Shown: positions 8,733-21,496 of the stretch, piece by piece
Position numbering within the stretch: the stretch's first letter is position 1
How the letters are laid out: each line of letters starts with the position of its first letter
Source of the DNA: Sporomusa acidovorans
Lineage (GTDB): Bacteria > Bacillota > Negativicutes > Sporomusales > Sporomusaceae
Length of the DNA stretch: 64,000 bases
NCBI RefSeq assembly: GCF_900101845.1
Contig: NZ_FNAM01000002.1
Span: forward strand, 186,001-250,000
Direction: 5' to 3'
Translations under genes and position numbers: made by a program
Notes under the pieces: model-generated
The model's database searches: none
The model's input: only the letters and a program-made list of their open reading frames with translations
Told to the model about the DNA's origin: nothing

Positions 8733-8917
8733 ATCTATCCCCCCTACTTATAAAACCAGTACTTTGTGAATTATTCAACAAGTTAATTCAAAATCCTCTA
8801 ATTTTTCCGATTATTGAAATCATCACTAACGCAACCGCCCTTTTTCAGATACCGCACACCAGCTATTTTTGCAGACGGGGCGCTAAGCTTGGGCATCGAA
8901 AAGTCTTGTACAGCCTG

Positions 8918-8948
8918 AAAACACCCTGACCACCGGTCAGGGTGTTTT
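8918..8948 (-). terminator. Terminator of the NAD(P)-binding protein gene
   Basis: A perfect 14-bp stem, AAAACACCCTGACC with GGTCAGGGTGTTTT, and a 3-base loop lie 13 bases beyond the stop at 8962. The A/T ends allow termination in either direction. Confidence 0.75.
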
Positions 8949-8961
8949 GCTTTTCACAGAT

Positions 8962-9648
8962 TCATTTTCGCAGCTTAGCTCTTATCGCCCTCACAATTTC
9001 ACGGGCGAATGGCCCCAGGTCGTCATCCGCGTAAGCCTTCAATATACCGGCGGCAACCTGGCGGATAGCACTTTTTATAACCTCCGCATTCGCATAAGGC
9101 TGACAACGTAACGTTTCTTCAATCAGCACAGCAGCTGTTAAGGCTTTTTCGGCTGCCTGAGTATTGATATAGGTTACAACGTCCGCATTACCAAGCATGA
9201 TTTTTCCTATAGGCGCGAAAATTTCCTGCGCCACCAACGCAAGTTCGGCAGGGCGCTCATTAACAATAATCACAGGCTTGGCACCCGCAGCCATTTCCCT
9301 GGCCTGGGCAACAAACTTTGCCCCAATACATGTAACTTGTTTTGCGGCAGTTAATTCCAGCACATGTTGCGCAACATTGGTGGCAACATTGATAATGGAA
9401 ACCGGTTGCTTTAACTGGTTAAAATCTTTAATCAGGCTGATTACTTCTCTATCCGGTACTACCAGAATAATTGTACCCAAATTCGCCAGTTCCTCCAAAT
9501 TAGCAGCCGCCGGAATTCCCAATTCCTCCGATACTACCTGCAAGCGGCTGTCGTCACGGTCAAAAATTTTAAGTTCGACATACCCGGATAATTTACTTGC
9601 CAATACCCGGCCCATGCGACCTACACCGATTAATCCAATTTGTTTCAT
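8962..9648 (-). CDS. NAD(P)-binding oxidoreductase-like protein (F420-dependent reductase/ProC-like fold)
   Basis: A 228-residue protein starting KQIGLIGVGRMGRVLASKL, a Rossmann GxGxxG motif at residues 7-12, followed by an acidic residue at the end of beta2 (KIFDRDD), which favours NAD(H). NVATNVAQHV and the later alpha-helical half resemble pyrroline-5-carboxylate reductase and NADP:F420 oxidoreductase folds, but the protein is shorter than ProC (about 270 residues). No substrate residues were recognised. It stands alone between the chemoreceptor and the divergent PhoH gene. Start ATG at 9648 is behind CGAGGTG. The dehydrogenase role is family-level only. Confidence 0.7.
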   Translation of the reverse strand: MKQIGLIGVGRMGRVLASKLSGYVELKIFDRDDSRLQVVSEELGIPAAANLEELANLGTIILVVPDREVISLIKDFNQLKQPVSIINVATNVAQHVLELTAAKQVTCIGAKFVAQAREMAAGAKPVIIVNERPAELALVAQEIFAPIGKIMLGNADVVTYINTQAAEKALTAAVLIEETLRCQPYANAEVIKSAIRQVAAGILKAYADDDLGPFAREIVRAIRAKLRK

Positions 9649-9899
9649 TTGTTTTAAGCACCTCGTCTACACTAGGTTACGTTCCCTATCCATCACTCAT
9701 ACAATACAGTAGGTTCTTGTAATATATGCCTCCAGGTGGCTGGTGGTGCGAAGCCTGTTTTAACAATTTTAATCCCAAATTAATAAAATGATAACATACT
9801 CGCGCCCTGCCACCCGTACAATTTACTATATAGGCTACACTTTCGAACCATTTGTCACATTCTATTTAGTAACGTGTAAATAAAAAGGGGGATTGCTTC

Positions 9900-11285
9900 T
9901 TGATTAAGTATTATGTGTTAGACACCAATGTGTTATTACACTCTCCCTATGCAATGACTACTTTCAATGAACACACGGTAATCATTCCCGAGGTGGTGCT
10001 TGAAGAACTGGACAGATTTAAGTCTGAAACCAGCGAACGCGGCGCTAATAGCCGTTTGGTCAGCCGAATGATTGATAAATTCCGGACCCTGGGTGATCTC
10101 TTAAGCGGTGTTCCCATAAATGAACAGGGTGGGCTTATGCGCATTGAAGCCAACCACCTTGACACCCAATTGCCGCCACACTGGGATAAAAGTAAGCCTG
10201 ACAACCGGATTTTACAAGTATGCAAAGGGCTGTTCGAAGACAGTTTGCCTACCATCTTAGTCAGCCGGGACACTAACATGCGGGTAAAAGCCGTTATTTT
10301 GGGTATTCAGGCCGAAGACTTCCGCAATGAAAAGGTTGCCAGCGTGGAAGAACAATATACCGGCCGCGCCGTTGTCTATACCTCATCGGCGACTATCGAC
10401 GCATTCCACCAGGATGACACTCATGTCTTAGACCCTGACAGTCTGCGGACTTTTGACGAAGCCAGCCACAAAATGACCCCGATTAATCTGGTAACGAATC
10501 AATTTTTGCTCATTCGCTCTACGGACAAAGACCGCCATACCGCGCTCGGGCGTTTTGACGGTCAAAAAGTTGTGCATTTAAAATACAGAAACCGCAACCC
10601 CTTCGGCGTTTCACCGCGTAATGTCGGCCAGGTATTCATGCAAGAATGCCTTATGCTGAGCGCGGAAGAGGCGCCGCTTGTTATTATTAAAGGGCCTGCC
10701 GGTACAGCGAAAACCTTCTACTCACTCGCCGTCGGTCTCTATAATCATATGGACTGCCGTCCCCGCGCTTATCATCACCTCTTAATCTGCCGTCCTAATG
10801 TACCAATGGATGAAGATCTTGGTTACCTGCCGGGTTCGGAGCAAGATAAAATTGATCCTTATATGCGGGCCATACGCGACAACTTATTTACTCTGATGTC
10901 CGGCCACTCGATGACCGAACCTAAGGAAATCGAACAAGCCGAGGACACTGTGCAAATGCTGTTCGACAAACGCATTGTGCAAACAGAGGCACTTGCTTAT
11001 CAGCGCGGACGCTCACTCCAAAAATATTGGATTATCCTTGATGAAATGCAAAACTCCACACCGCGTCAGGCCAAAGGGGTGATTACCCGCCCCGGTCTGG
11101 GCACTAAAATCATTCTCCTGGGCGACCCTGAACAAATTGACCATCCCTTCCTTGACAGCCGTACTAATGGCCTGGTCTATGCGGCCGAAAAAATGAAAGG
11201 CAGCAAGCTCTGTTTCCAGGTAACCTTAAACCATGATGAGTGTGAACGCTCGCCGCTTGCCGCCGAGGCATCGCTCAGACTATAA
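9900..11285 (+). CDS. PIN domain plus PhoH-family ATPase
   Basis: A 461-residue fusion. An N-terminal PIN nuclease-like domain (YYVLDTNVLLHSP and VLEELDRFK, residues 4-45, with acidic metal ligands) is followed by a PhoH ATPase (about 235-460) with a Walker A-like loop KGPAGTAKT and Walker B IILDEMQN. PIN-PhoH proteins (YlaK-like) are RNA-directed ATPases or nucleases. The P-loop reads GTAKT where GTGKT is usual, a small oddity; the catalytic Lys and Thr remain. Start is TTG at 9900 with GGGGG 7 bases upstream. The gene stands alone on the plus strand and ends at a strong hairpin. Confidence 0.9.
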   Translation: MIKYYVLDTNVLLHSPYAMTTFNEHTVIIPEVVLEELDRFKSETSERGANSRLVSRMIDKFRTLGDLLSGVPINEQGGLMRIEANHLDTQLPPHWDKSKPDNRILQVCKGLFEDSLPTILVSRDTNMRVKAVILGIQAEDFRNEKVASVEEQYTGRAVVYTSSATIDAFHQDDTHVLDPDSLRTFDEASHKMTPINLVTNQFLLIRSTDKDRHTALGRFDGQKVVHLKYRNRNPFGVSPRNVGQVFMQECLMLSAEEAPLVIIKGPAGTAKTFYSLAVGLYNHMDCRPRAYHHLLICRPNVPMDEDLGYLPGSEQDKIDPYMRAIRDNLFTLMSGHSMTEPKEIEQAEDTVQMLFDKRIVQTEALAYQRGRSLQKYWIILDEMQNSTPRQAKGVITRPGLGTKIILLGDPEQIDHPFLDSRTNGLVYAAEKMKGSKLCFQVTLNHDECERSPLAAEASLRL

Positions 11286-11290
11286 ATAAT

Positions 11291-11325
11291 AGCACCAGAC
11301 TCAACTGAGTCTGGTGCTATTAACC
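11291..11325 (+). terminator. Terminator of phoH-like gene (bidirectional)
   Basis: AGCACCAGACTC and GAGTCTGGTGCT form a perfect 12-bp stem with loop AACT, starting 5 bases after the PhoH stop and flanked by AT on both sides. Confidence 0.7.
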
Positions 11326-11377
11326 GTTTAGAGCCCCGACGGCTACGGACTGCCATGAAAGCAGGCCGCCGACATTG

Positions 11378-14691
<3,314 letters not shown>

Positions 14692-14725
14692 TCACAGCGT
14701 TGTTAGCTAAATGCAACGTACTTAC

Positions 14726-16123
14726 CTAATCATTTTCTTTAACAACCATGTCTAAGGCTCTATCCGCCGGCTGCCTTTTCCCGATACCGAGAGCGTAGTA
14801 ACCTAGTGTGATGATTGCGCAAAATACCGCGCCGGCAATCAATCCGCCCTGAGTATCTTCATTGAACCACATTCCGACCAGGACTAAGCACAAAAAGACA
14901 ATGGTTATATAGTTGCTAATGGGAAACAGCGGCGATTTAAATGGATGGGAATCCATTTCCTTTCCCCATTTTTTTCTAAACTTAAGCTGACTGATACATA
15001 ACACAAACCACGGGACCATTCCCGGCAGGATACTGGCACTGTAAATGTAAACAAACAGTTTGGAATTCGGATAAATATAGTTGAAGAAGACTCCCACCAG
15101 CAGGCAGGCGATGGTAACTTTGATACTGTTGGCCGGAACTCCTTTCGAGGATACCTTCCCTAGAAATTTCGGGGCCTGTCCATTTGCAGCCAACGTGTAT
15201 AACATTCTCCCTGCACTGTAGATACCACTATTACAGCCTGACATGGCTGCGGTAAGGACGACAAAGTTGATAATACCGGCGGCGGCCGCTATGCCTACTT
15301 TGGCAAAGGTCATAACAAACGGGCTGCCAATCGTACCGATTTGATTCCAAGGATAGATCGTAACAATCACAAAAATCGCGCCAACATAAAAGATCAAAAT
15401 ACGCCAGATAATATTTTTTATCGCATGGCGTAACGTGTTTTTCGGGTCCTCAGCCTCACCGGCAGTGATACCAACAAGTTCAACACCTTGATAAGAAGCC
15501 GTTACCAGACATAGCGCAAATAAAAAGCCTTGCCAGCCGCCTGCAAAAAAGCCGCCATTGTTAAACAAATTGCCAATTCCCAGCGCTTGCCCCCCATTGC
15601 CTGCCCCCAGAAAGATAACAGCAAAGCCAATCAGCAGCATGGCCACAATGGTAGCAACTTTAATCAGCGCAAACCAAAACTCGAATTCTCCATAATATTT
15701 AACAGCCAGCAAATTAGCGGAGGCAACAATGGCAACGCCCAGTAACGCCGGTATCCATTGCGCCAGCCCCGGAAACCAATAATTCATATAAATGCCGATA
15801 GCCGTAACTTCCGACATGCCGACAGTAACCCACAAAAACCAATAACACCACGCTGTTATATACCCTGTCAAAGGGCTAATATATTTGTGTCCGTAAGTTG
15901 CAAAGGAACCGGTAACAGGCTCGAGATAAAGCATTTCCCCCATAATCCGCATAACGAAGAACATTACGATGCCCGCTAAACCATAGGCAAGCAGCACCGA
16001 AGGACCAGCCCATTTAATCGTGCTGGCCGATCCCATAAACAACCCGACACCGATGGTTCCCCCCAAGGCAATCAATTCAATATGGCGAGCCTTTAGCCCA
16101 CGGGTTAGCTCTTTTTCTTCCAT
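14726..16123 (-). CDS. APC-family amino acid permease
   Basis: A 465-residue integral membrane protein with about 12 hydrophobic segments. The N-terminus [27 protein letters not shown] is the APC signature containing the substrate-binding GxG break in TM1, and the following sequence resembles the CycA/AnsP/YdgF branch that imports small neutral amino acids with protons. It lies 22 bases downstream of threonine dehydratase and is probably in its operon, so serine/threonine or alanine uptake is the likely job. Start ATG at 16123 follows GGGGGG. The exact substrate is not visible in the sequence. Confidence 0.9.
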   Translation of the reverse strand: MEEKELTRGLKARHIELIALGGTIGVGLFMGSASTIKWAGPSVLLAYGLAGIVMFFVMRIMGEMLYLEPVTGSFATYGHKYISPLTGYITAWCYWFLWVTVGMSEVTAIGIYMNYWFPGLAQWIPALLGVAIVASANLLAVKYYGEFEFWFALIKVATIVAMLLIGFAVIFLGAGNGGQALGIGNLFNNGGFFAGGWQGFLFALCLVTASYQGVELVGITAGEAEDPKNTLRHAIKNIIWRILIFYVGAIFVIVTIYPWNQIGTIGSPFVMTFAKVGIAAAAGIINFVVLTAAMSGCNSGIYSAGRMLYTLAANGQAPKFLGKVSSKGVPANSIKVTIACLLVGVFFNYIYPNSKLFVYIYSASILPGMVPWFVLCISQLKFRKKWGKEMDSHPFKSPLFPISNYITIVFLCLVLVGMWFNEDTQGGLIAGAVFCAIITLGYYALGIGKRQPADRALDMVVKEND

Positions 16124-16145
16124 TATCGTTATTCCCCCCTGCTCA

Positions 16146-17354
16146 TCACAAAATATTTACACAATATTGATGTTGTTCCATAAGGTTTTTAATGGCATCA
16201 ATGTGCTCCTGGTCGGCAGTCTCCAACTCTAATTGAACCGACGCATGCCCTAAGGCAACATCACGGGTTTCCCGGTCATGGGTAACGGTCAATACATTAG
16301 CTCCTGTTTCCGCCATCAATTTAAGCAGTTGCCACAGGGAACCGGGTTTATCAGGAATGATCATATTAAACACAACTTTACGCCCTGACTTGGTTAAGCC
16401 CTTATTGATGATGCGGGACATCATATTGACATCAATATTGCCGCCGCTAATAATTGCCGCTATTTTTTTATTTTGGTATGCCGGCAACCTATGTAGCACG
16501 GCTGCCACAGAAGCAGCGCCCGCACCTTCTGAAATTGTTTTAATGCGCTCCATTAAAAGTAAAATCGAACCGGCGATTTCTTCTTCATCTACTGTCACAA
16601 TTTCATCGACATAGCGTTGTACAAGTTCAAAGGTAAGTTCACCCGGAGTTTTTACCGCTATCCCGTCGGCAATAGTCGGGCAGCCATTATAGGTGATAAT
16701 TCTTTGCCTAGTAATTGACTCGGCCATAGAAGGCATATTTTTGGTCTGGACACCGATAACTTTTACCTGTGGCTTAAGACTTTTAACAGCCAAAGCTACG
16801 CCGGCAATCAACCCGCCACCGCCAACAGGCACAACCACAGCCTCAAGGTCCGGCAAATCCTCCAAAATTTCCATGCCAATTGTCCCCTGACCGGCAATGA
16901 CCAGCGGATCATCAAACGGATGAATAAACGTCAATTGTTTTTCCGCTTGCATACGTCTCGCTTCCGCATAGGCTTCATCATAAACGCAGCCGTGAAGGAC
17001 CACGCTGGCGCCATAAGCCCGTGTGGCTTTAACCTTTGACAAAGGAGCGTTTTTCGGCATCACAATGGTAGACGGAATGCCGAAGAGTGTGCCCGCAAGA
17101 GCTGTCCCCTGGGCATGATTGCCTGCCGACGAGGCAATAATTCCGTTTTTCTTGGCGTCTTTGCTTAAATTTGCTACTTTATTGTAAGCCCCCCGCAGTT
17201 TAAAAGACCCCGTCCGCTGCTGATTTTCCATCTTTAAATAAATCTTATTGCCTGTTATATCACTTAAGGTATTTGTATAGGCCAATTCTGTCCGGCAAAC
17301 AATCCCGCTTAGCAATTCCCGGGCTTTTTTTATTTCTGCCAGTGAGACATTCAT
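16146..17354 (-). CDS. Threonine ammonia-lyase with C-terminal ACT domain
   Basis: A 402-residue PLP enzyme that deaminates threonine to 2-oxobutyrate (and serine to pyruvate). The PLP lysine is in [13 protein letters not shown] (about residue 50), the phosphate-binding glycine loop in [12 protein letters not shown], and [10 protein letters not shown] is typical of fold II dehydratases. A C-terminal ACT domain (about 330-402, [23 protein letters not shown]) suggests amino acid feedback. The length and single ACT resemble TdcB-like or short IlvA enzymes. ATG at 17354 was chosen for GGAGA 9 bases upstream; earlier ATGs lie inside or before that site. ridA ends 13 bases upstream. Its position with ridA and a permease points to catabolism rather than isoleucine synthesis. 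Confidence 0.9.
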   Translation of the reverse strand: MNVSLAEIKKARELLSGIVCRTELAYTNTLSDITGNKIYLKMENQQRTGSFKLRGAYNKVANLSKDAKKNGIIASSAGNHAQGTALAGTLFGIPSTIVMPKNAPLSKVKATRAYGASVVLHGCVYDEAYAEARRMQAEKQLTFIHPFDDPLVIAGQGTIGMEILEDLPDLEAVVVPVGGGGLIAGVALAVKSLKPQVKVIGVQTKNMPSMAESITRQRIITYNGCPTIADGIAVKTPGELTFELVQRYVDEIVTVDEEEIAGSILLLMERIKTISEGAGAASVAAVLHRLPAYQNKKIAAIISGGNIDVNMMSRIINKGLTKSGRKVVFNMIIPDKPGSLWQLLKLMAETGANVLTVTHDRETRDVALGHASVQLELETADQEHIDAIKNLMEQHQYCVNIL

Positions 17355-17367
17355 GTTGGGCATCTCC

Positions 17368-17754
17368 TTATTTTTTGCAGTTGCAAGCAATCATTTCAAT
17401 TTCAACCAAGGCACCTTTCGGCAAACCGGCCACAGCAACGCAGGAACGTGCAGGCAATTTGTCGGTAAAATAGCGTCCGTAAACTTCATTTACAGCAGCA
17501 AAATTGTTCATATCCGTAATAAAGACCGTAGTTTTTAAAACATCATTAAAACTCATGTCAGCAGCAATTAGTACCTGTTTAAGATTTTCCATTACTTGTG
17601 CAGCCTGAGCCGAAATTTCGTCGGCAACGATCGCACCTGTCTGGGGATTAATCGGGATTTGGCCGGAAGTAAAAAGGTAATCTCCTGACATTCGCGCTTG
17701 CGAATAAGGGCCAATTGCCTCTGGTGCCTGCTTGGTTTCAATTACGTCTTTCAT
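17368..17754 (-). CDS. ridA: RidA family enamine/imine deaminase
   Basis: A 128-residue YjgF/YER057c/UK114 protein. The N-terminal APEAIGPYSQA and central LFTSGQIPINPQTG are family signatures, and the active-site Arg lies in LPARSCVAVAGLPKGALVEIEMIA. RidA hydrolyses the reactive enamine/imine intermediates (for example 2-aminoacrylate) released by PLP dehydratases, so its place directly upstream of threonine dehydratase is functionally coherent. The protein is cytosolic and trimeric in known members. ATG at 17754 is preferred because AGGAGG lies 7 bases before it; the ATG at 17760 is too close. Confidence 0.95.
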   Translation of the reverse strand: MKDVIETKQAPEAIGPYSQARMSGDYLFTSGQIPINPQTGAIVADEISAQAAQVMENLKQVLIAADMSFNDVLKTTVFITDMNNFAAVNEVYGRYFTDKLPARSCVAVAGLPKGALVEIEMIACNCKK

Positions 17755-17991
17755 GTTCATTCCTCCTGAGTCTAAATGTAAATAGATATTTTATTTATAG
17801 TCAGGTTGTGAAAACATTCAGTCTTTTTATCCGAAAAGCAGTTACCTGCCTCCCATACAGCAGCAAAGGTATTGGGCCCGTTACCTCTTATGCCATATTT
17901 AGACTATATAAAACAACCTTGGCCAAAGCTGATTTAAATATTTTTATAATAAATTATTCTTACAGTAATTTTTTATTACTATATTAACACA

Positions 17992-18022
17992 AAAAATTAT
18001 CTATCTATTTACTAGATAGATA
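17992..18022 (-). terminator. Terminator overlapping the end of the YheO-like gene
   Basis: TATCTATCTA and TAGATAGATA form a 10-bp stem around the stop codon of the regulator gene, followed on the minus strand by ATTTTTTG. The signal separates the regulator from ridA. Confidence 0.6.
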
Positions 18023-18673
18023 TCTATAAATAGTGCTTTCCGAGGTTTGCAGCGTACTAGCCACCTTAGTGATAGCCCCTTTTATTTTAAAGATACCGTT
18101 GGCATTCAAATTTTGAACAATCGCGATTTTTTCGTCACTGGACATTCTTTCCACCGGCATATCATATTGACCAATAATTTTTTCGATTGCCGAATCCACT
18201 ACATTTTCGATAGAGGACTGCAAGGATTCCACTACTTTTTCCTCTTCGGCCACAGCTGAATTTGCCGGCAAATTATTTACTAACAGAGCGTTCATGAGTT
18301 TGTCCGCCAAATTCTTAACAACGGTACTATCCGGTGAAAGAAGGATATTCACGCACAGCATGCCAATTAGTTCATTGTTTTCGTCTTTAATAAAATAAGT
18401 AGAAGATCTTAATTTTTCCCCGCTTGCCGTGCGGCTCAAATAATTCACCACCGCATTTTGGTTTAAGTAAGCCTTCTTTTCCAATAGTTCCAAGCCAAAG
18501 TCAGTCAACGGACAGCCTAGCTGCCGTCCGCTCATATAGCCATTGCGAATAGCTATTACCGAATTTTGCACATCAGCAACGTCATGTAACAACACTTCGC
18601 AATGCGGACCAATAATGTCGGCAATAAAGTTTACTAACGGAATATACGTTTCCAGTAATTTTTTAGGTTGCAT
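18005..18673 (-). CDS. YheO/DauR-type transcriptional regulator (PAS-like domain plus HTH)
   Basis: A 222-residue regulator. The N-terminal half (LLETYIPLVNFIADIIGPHCEVLLHD, ...VIAIRNGYMSGRQLG) matches the YheO-type PAS-like sensor domain, and the C-terminal 60 residues form an HTH with VASTLQTSESTIYRYLSSK. Members such as DauR control amino acid catabolism genes in response to a small ligand. It sits between the NhaC antiporter and ridA on the same strand, so it probably controls one or both of these units. Start ATG at 18673 follows ACAGGAG. A 14-bp inverted repeat lies 75-112 bases upstream and could be its own operator. Confidence 0.85.
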   Translation of the reverse strand: MQPKKLLETYIPLVNFIADIIGPHCEVLLHDVADVQNSVIAIRNGYMSGRQLGCPLTDFGLELLEKKAYLNQNAVVNYLSRTASGEKLRSSTYFIKDENNELIGMLCVNILLSPDSTVVKNLADKLMNALLVNNLPANSAVAEEEKVVESLQSSIENVVDSAIEKIIGQYDMPVERMSSDEKIAIVQNLNANGIFKIKGAITKVASTLQTSESTIYRYLSSK

Positions 18674-18747
18674 AGTTTAACTCCTGTTGCTATTTTCAGA
18701 ATTACTTTTATATTTCATACATTCGATAAATAATAATAAATTCCTCC

Positions 18748-18785
18748 TGTGTGATAAAAAATTACTGATATTTTTTTATCACACA
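18748..18785. promoter_or_regulatory. Perfect 14-bp inverted repeat upstream of regulator gene
   Basis: TGTGTGATAAAAAA and its exact complement TTTTTTATCACACA are separated by 10 bases. The repeat lies between the NhaC stop (18879) and the YheO-like start (18673). There is no T-run after the stem in either direction, so it fits an operator better than a terminator. That reading is inference. Confidence 0.5.
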
Positions 18786-18878
18786 TTTTAGTAAGCACTA
18801 TCTTTTTTTCTAAAAGAGAAATATAGGAAACAAAAGCTTTACCTAAAAAAGTTTCTTAAACGGCTAGCAGGCACACGT

Positions 18879-20201
18879 TTATGATTCGCTCCGGATGAAT
18901 CGATCATCCTGAATAAACAGATTCGTCAGCGGCACTAAAAAAATATAGAAAGCATAAGGGATGAAGCCGTCATCTGCCGACAAGGCTACCGCCGGGACGG
19001 CTCCGGCAATATTCCACGGGATGAGCGCCGATATAAGAATTACCGTATTCTCCAGGTCAAGCGCCAGCTGATAGTTGCTTAAGCGACTGTTTTCATAAAG
19101 CTTACGAGTCGTTTGATGGGTAAGCATAACGGCCAGTGTCTGATTACAGCTAAAGGCGGCCGTGGCAACGCTCGCTACCAGGCTTGTCGGGTATACCTTA
19201 ATTTTCCGGCTCAGCCTTTCAAAAGACTTTTCGACTTGATTTAATAGACCCGTACCTTGAAAAATACCGGCATAGGCAGAAGAAATCAATACAATCAGCG
19301 AAACATTGAGCATGGAATATAACCCGCCGCCTTTGATTATCTCGGCAAAGAAGCCGCTGTTTTCCATGCTGTAGCCGATAGCTATATATTTTATCATTTG
19401 AAAAATAGGAATATGTTGGTCAAAGAGAGCAATCAACGTACCAACCAGAATGCTGACTGTCATCGATAGCTTCACATCAATCCGAAAAGCTGCAAGCAAC
19501 AAGATGATAAGCGCGGGAGATAACACCAGCAGGCTGATATCAAAAGAGCTTGCGATTTCATTGCTAATTTGATCGTTATAAAAAGTTAATGGATTTTGAT
19601 AGGATAAATAAATATAGCCTATGACCGAAAGTGCAAAGGGCAGAATTGACGTTTTGGCCATATTGGCAATGTTGATATACAGCTTGGTATTGGTCAAAGC
19701 TGCTACGAGATTGGCGCTGGAAGACATCGGCGAACATCTGTCACCGAAATATGCTCCGGCGATTATGGCTCCGGCTGCTATATTGATTGCTACATTGCCG
19801 CTTTTGGCCAGCACGATAAGCACCACCCCGATAGTTCCGACTGTACCAAACGAGGTTCCCAGCAAAAAAGACACCAGGCAAGACAGAAGGAAGGCAGATA
19901 GAATAAAGTATTTGGCACTCATAAACAGGATCCCGTAATATACGATAAAGGAAATCGTACCGCAAGCGCGCCAGACTGCGGTTATAACACCGATAAGAAC
20001 AAAAATTTTAATGACAATCAAGGATTTTTTTGAACCGGTAAGCATCATTTTCAACAAGTCTGTCAATAAATAACCTCTGCGCAAAGCCACCAGCGTAAAA
20101 CAAAAGAGTCCGAAAAGCAATGGATAGAGTATGGATACTCCCCGATAAATGCCGCAAATCAGAGTTATAAAAAAAAGTAAGAAAACTGCCAAAGTATCCA
20201 A
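18879..20201 (-). CDS. Na+/H+ antiporter NhaC family protein
   Basis: A 440-residue membrane protein with about 11-12 hydrophobic helices. Family marks are SFLLGTSFGTVGTIGVVLIVLAKSG, the acidic GAYFGDRCSPMSSSANLVAAL motif (about residues 150-170) and the later AFSCNQTLAVMLT. NhaC relatives exchange Na+ for protons or for small acids such as malate/lactate; the sequence does not decide between them. It starts with TTG behind GAGAGGGGTGA. Location upstream of an amino-acid regulator and degradation genes suggests it supports the sodium gradient or exports a product of amino acid fermentation, which is inference. Confidence 0.85.
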   Translation of the reverse strand: MDTLAVFLLFFITLICGIYRGVSILYPLLFGLFCFTLVALRRGYLLTDLLKMMLTGSKKSLIVIKIFVLIGVITAVWRACGTISFIVYYGILFMSAKYFILSAFLLSCLVSFLLGTSFGTVGTIGVVLIVLAKSGNVAINIAAGAIIAGAYFGDRCSPMSSSANLVAALTNTKLYINIANMAKTSILPFALSVIGYIYLSYQNPLTFYNDQISNEIASSFDISLLVLSPALIILLLAAFRIDVKLSMTVSILVGTLIALFDQHIPIFQMIKYIAIGYSMENSGFFAEIIKGGGLYSMLNVSLIVLISSAYAGIFQGTGLLNQVEKSFERLSRKIKVYPTSLVASVATAAFSCNQTLAVMLTHQTTRKLYENSRLSNYQLALDLENTVILISALIPWNIAGAVPAVALSADDGFIPYAFYIFLVPLTNLFIQDDRFIRSES

Positions 20202-20239
20202 GAATTCACCCCTCTCAAGGCCGGAAAACTACAATTTTA

Positions 20240-21496
20240 CTAAAAAAATCTGGCAGCAGCCAGTCCGGCCCCAACCAACCCGCCAATAATCACACCGTTA
20301 ATCCGAATCCAGTCCAGATCCTCACCGGCCTTATCCTCGATAAACCGGTTAAGAGCCTCATCGGATAGCTTATTTAACGCCCGGCTGGCAATCTCGCCAA
20401 TCAAAGCATGTTCCCGGTCAACGACTTTCAATACAAGCATTTTTATATAGTCCTCCGCCTGGCTTTGCAGCAGCGAATTTTCTTTAAACTGCCGCCAATA
20501 GCTTGCCGCCTGAACTGTGAGCCAGTCTACGGCATAGTCCCGGTAAATCGTAGGCTGCTTACAGGCAAGCAGCACGGTTTCGGTCAAGGCAGCCAGCGGT
20601 TCAGCCATTTCAAGCCGGGACAGCAGCCCATCCTTCCAGTTTTCAACAGCATTTGTCCATTCCGGCGTCTCCAGCTTGGCGACAATTCCGCCAAGCTCAT
20701 CCCGGAACCAGAGCTGTACGGGATGCTGTTCATTTCTAAGCTCAGCTACAGAATTGATCAACTCTTGATGTAATGCGTCAGCCGCATCGTCCAAATTAAT
20801 TCCGTCCGTCATCTCCATAAACCCAGTGACCAACGCGACCAGCCAGCTCTTATTGGCAGAATCTTTTTCGATGTGTTCCAAATACCCCCAAATAGCGTCG
20901 CGGGTTTGCGGGCGGCCTACCCAGTCGGCCAGTTTATCCACAAGCAGGTAATAGATTTCCTTATCTTTTCCCTGCCGCAACGCCCAGGAGATGCCGGCGG
21001 CTACATGGGGCACCAGTGACTGGCGCTTCAGTATGATTTTACATACACGCTCCCCCAGTCTGCCAACAGTATGGGGATCAATGGTCTCAACCAATTCTAT
21101 AATGGTTTTCTCAATAAACGTCCTGATCAGTGGCCGCAGCGAAATGGCCTGACTATACGCAATGAACTTTTTCAACAAATTGGCTTGACTCAGCCGGTCC
21201 TTAATGGCTTGTTTGCTGAGAAAGTCCTGTTCAACGGCATGAGCAAGCGCCCTGGTAACCCGCTCCCGGTTGCGGGGAATAAGTGCCGTATGGTAAGGGA
21301 AGCCGAGCGGCCGCCTAAATAATGCCGTTACGGCAAACCAGTCGGCAACGCCGCCTGCCAAACTGGCCTCGGTCACCGTTAACAGGGCGTTGACTAAATC
21401 ATTGCCCGGATACTGAATTTTTAGGATTAGCGCAATAACAAACAAAACCGCAGCAGCAGCCAATACAGCGTTGGCCCGTCGTTTAACCGCTTTCAT
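20240..21496 (-). CDS. DUF445 family membrane-associated protein (second of pair)
   Basis: A 418-residue protein with an N-terminal hydrophobic hairpin (AVLAAAAVLFVIALIL), the family motif GGVADWFAVTALFRRPLGFPYHTALIPRNRERV (location about residues 48-80; shown elsewhere only in part) and a C-terminal helix ending GVIIGGLVGAGLAAARFF. DUF445 proteins have membrane segments at both ends around a long helical middle; their biochemical role is not known to me. The gene overlaps its upstream paralogue by four bases (ATGA), so translation is coupled. The two proteins share the same layout but are well diverged, indicating an old tandem duplication. Confidence 0.9.
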   Translation of the reverse strand: MKAVKRRANAVLAAAAVLFVIALILKIQYPGNDLVNALLTVTEASLAGGVADWFAVTALFRRPLGFPYHTALIPRNRERVTRALAHAVEQDFLSKQAIKDRLSQANLLKKFIAYSQAISLRPLIRTFIEKTIIELVETIDPHTVGRLGERVCKIILKRQSLVPHVAAGISWALRQGKDKEIYYLLVDKLADWVGRPQTRDAIWGYLEHIEKDSANKSWLVALVTGFMEMTDGINLDDAADALHQELINSVAELRNEQHPVQLWFRDELGGIVAKLETPEWTNAVENWKDGLLSRLEMAEPLAALTETVLLACKQPTIYRDYAVDWLTVQAASYWRQFKENSLLQSQAEDYIKMLVLKVVDREHALIGEIASRALNKLSDEALNRFIEDKAGEDLDWIRINGVIIGGLVGAGLAAARFF

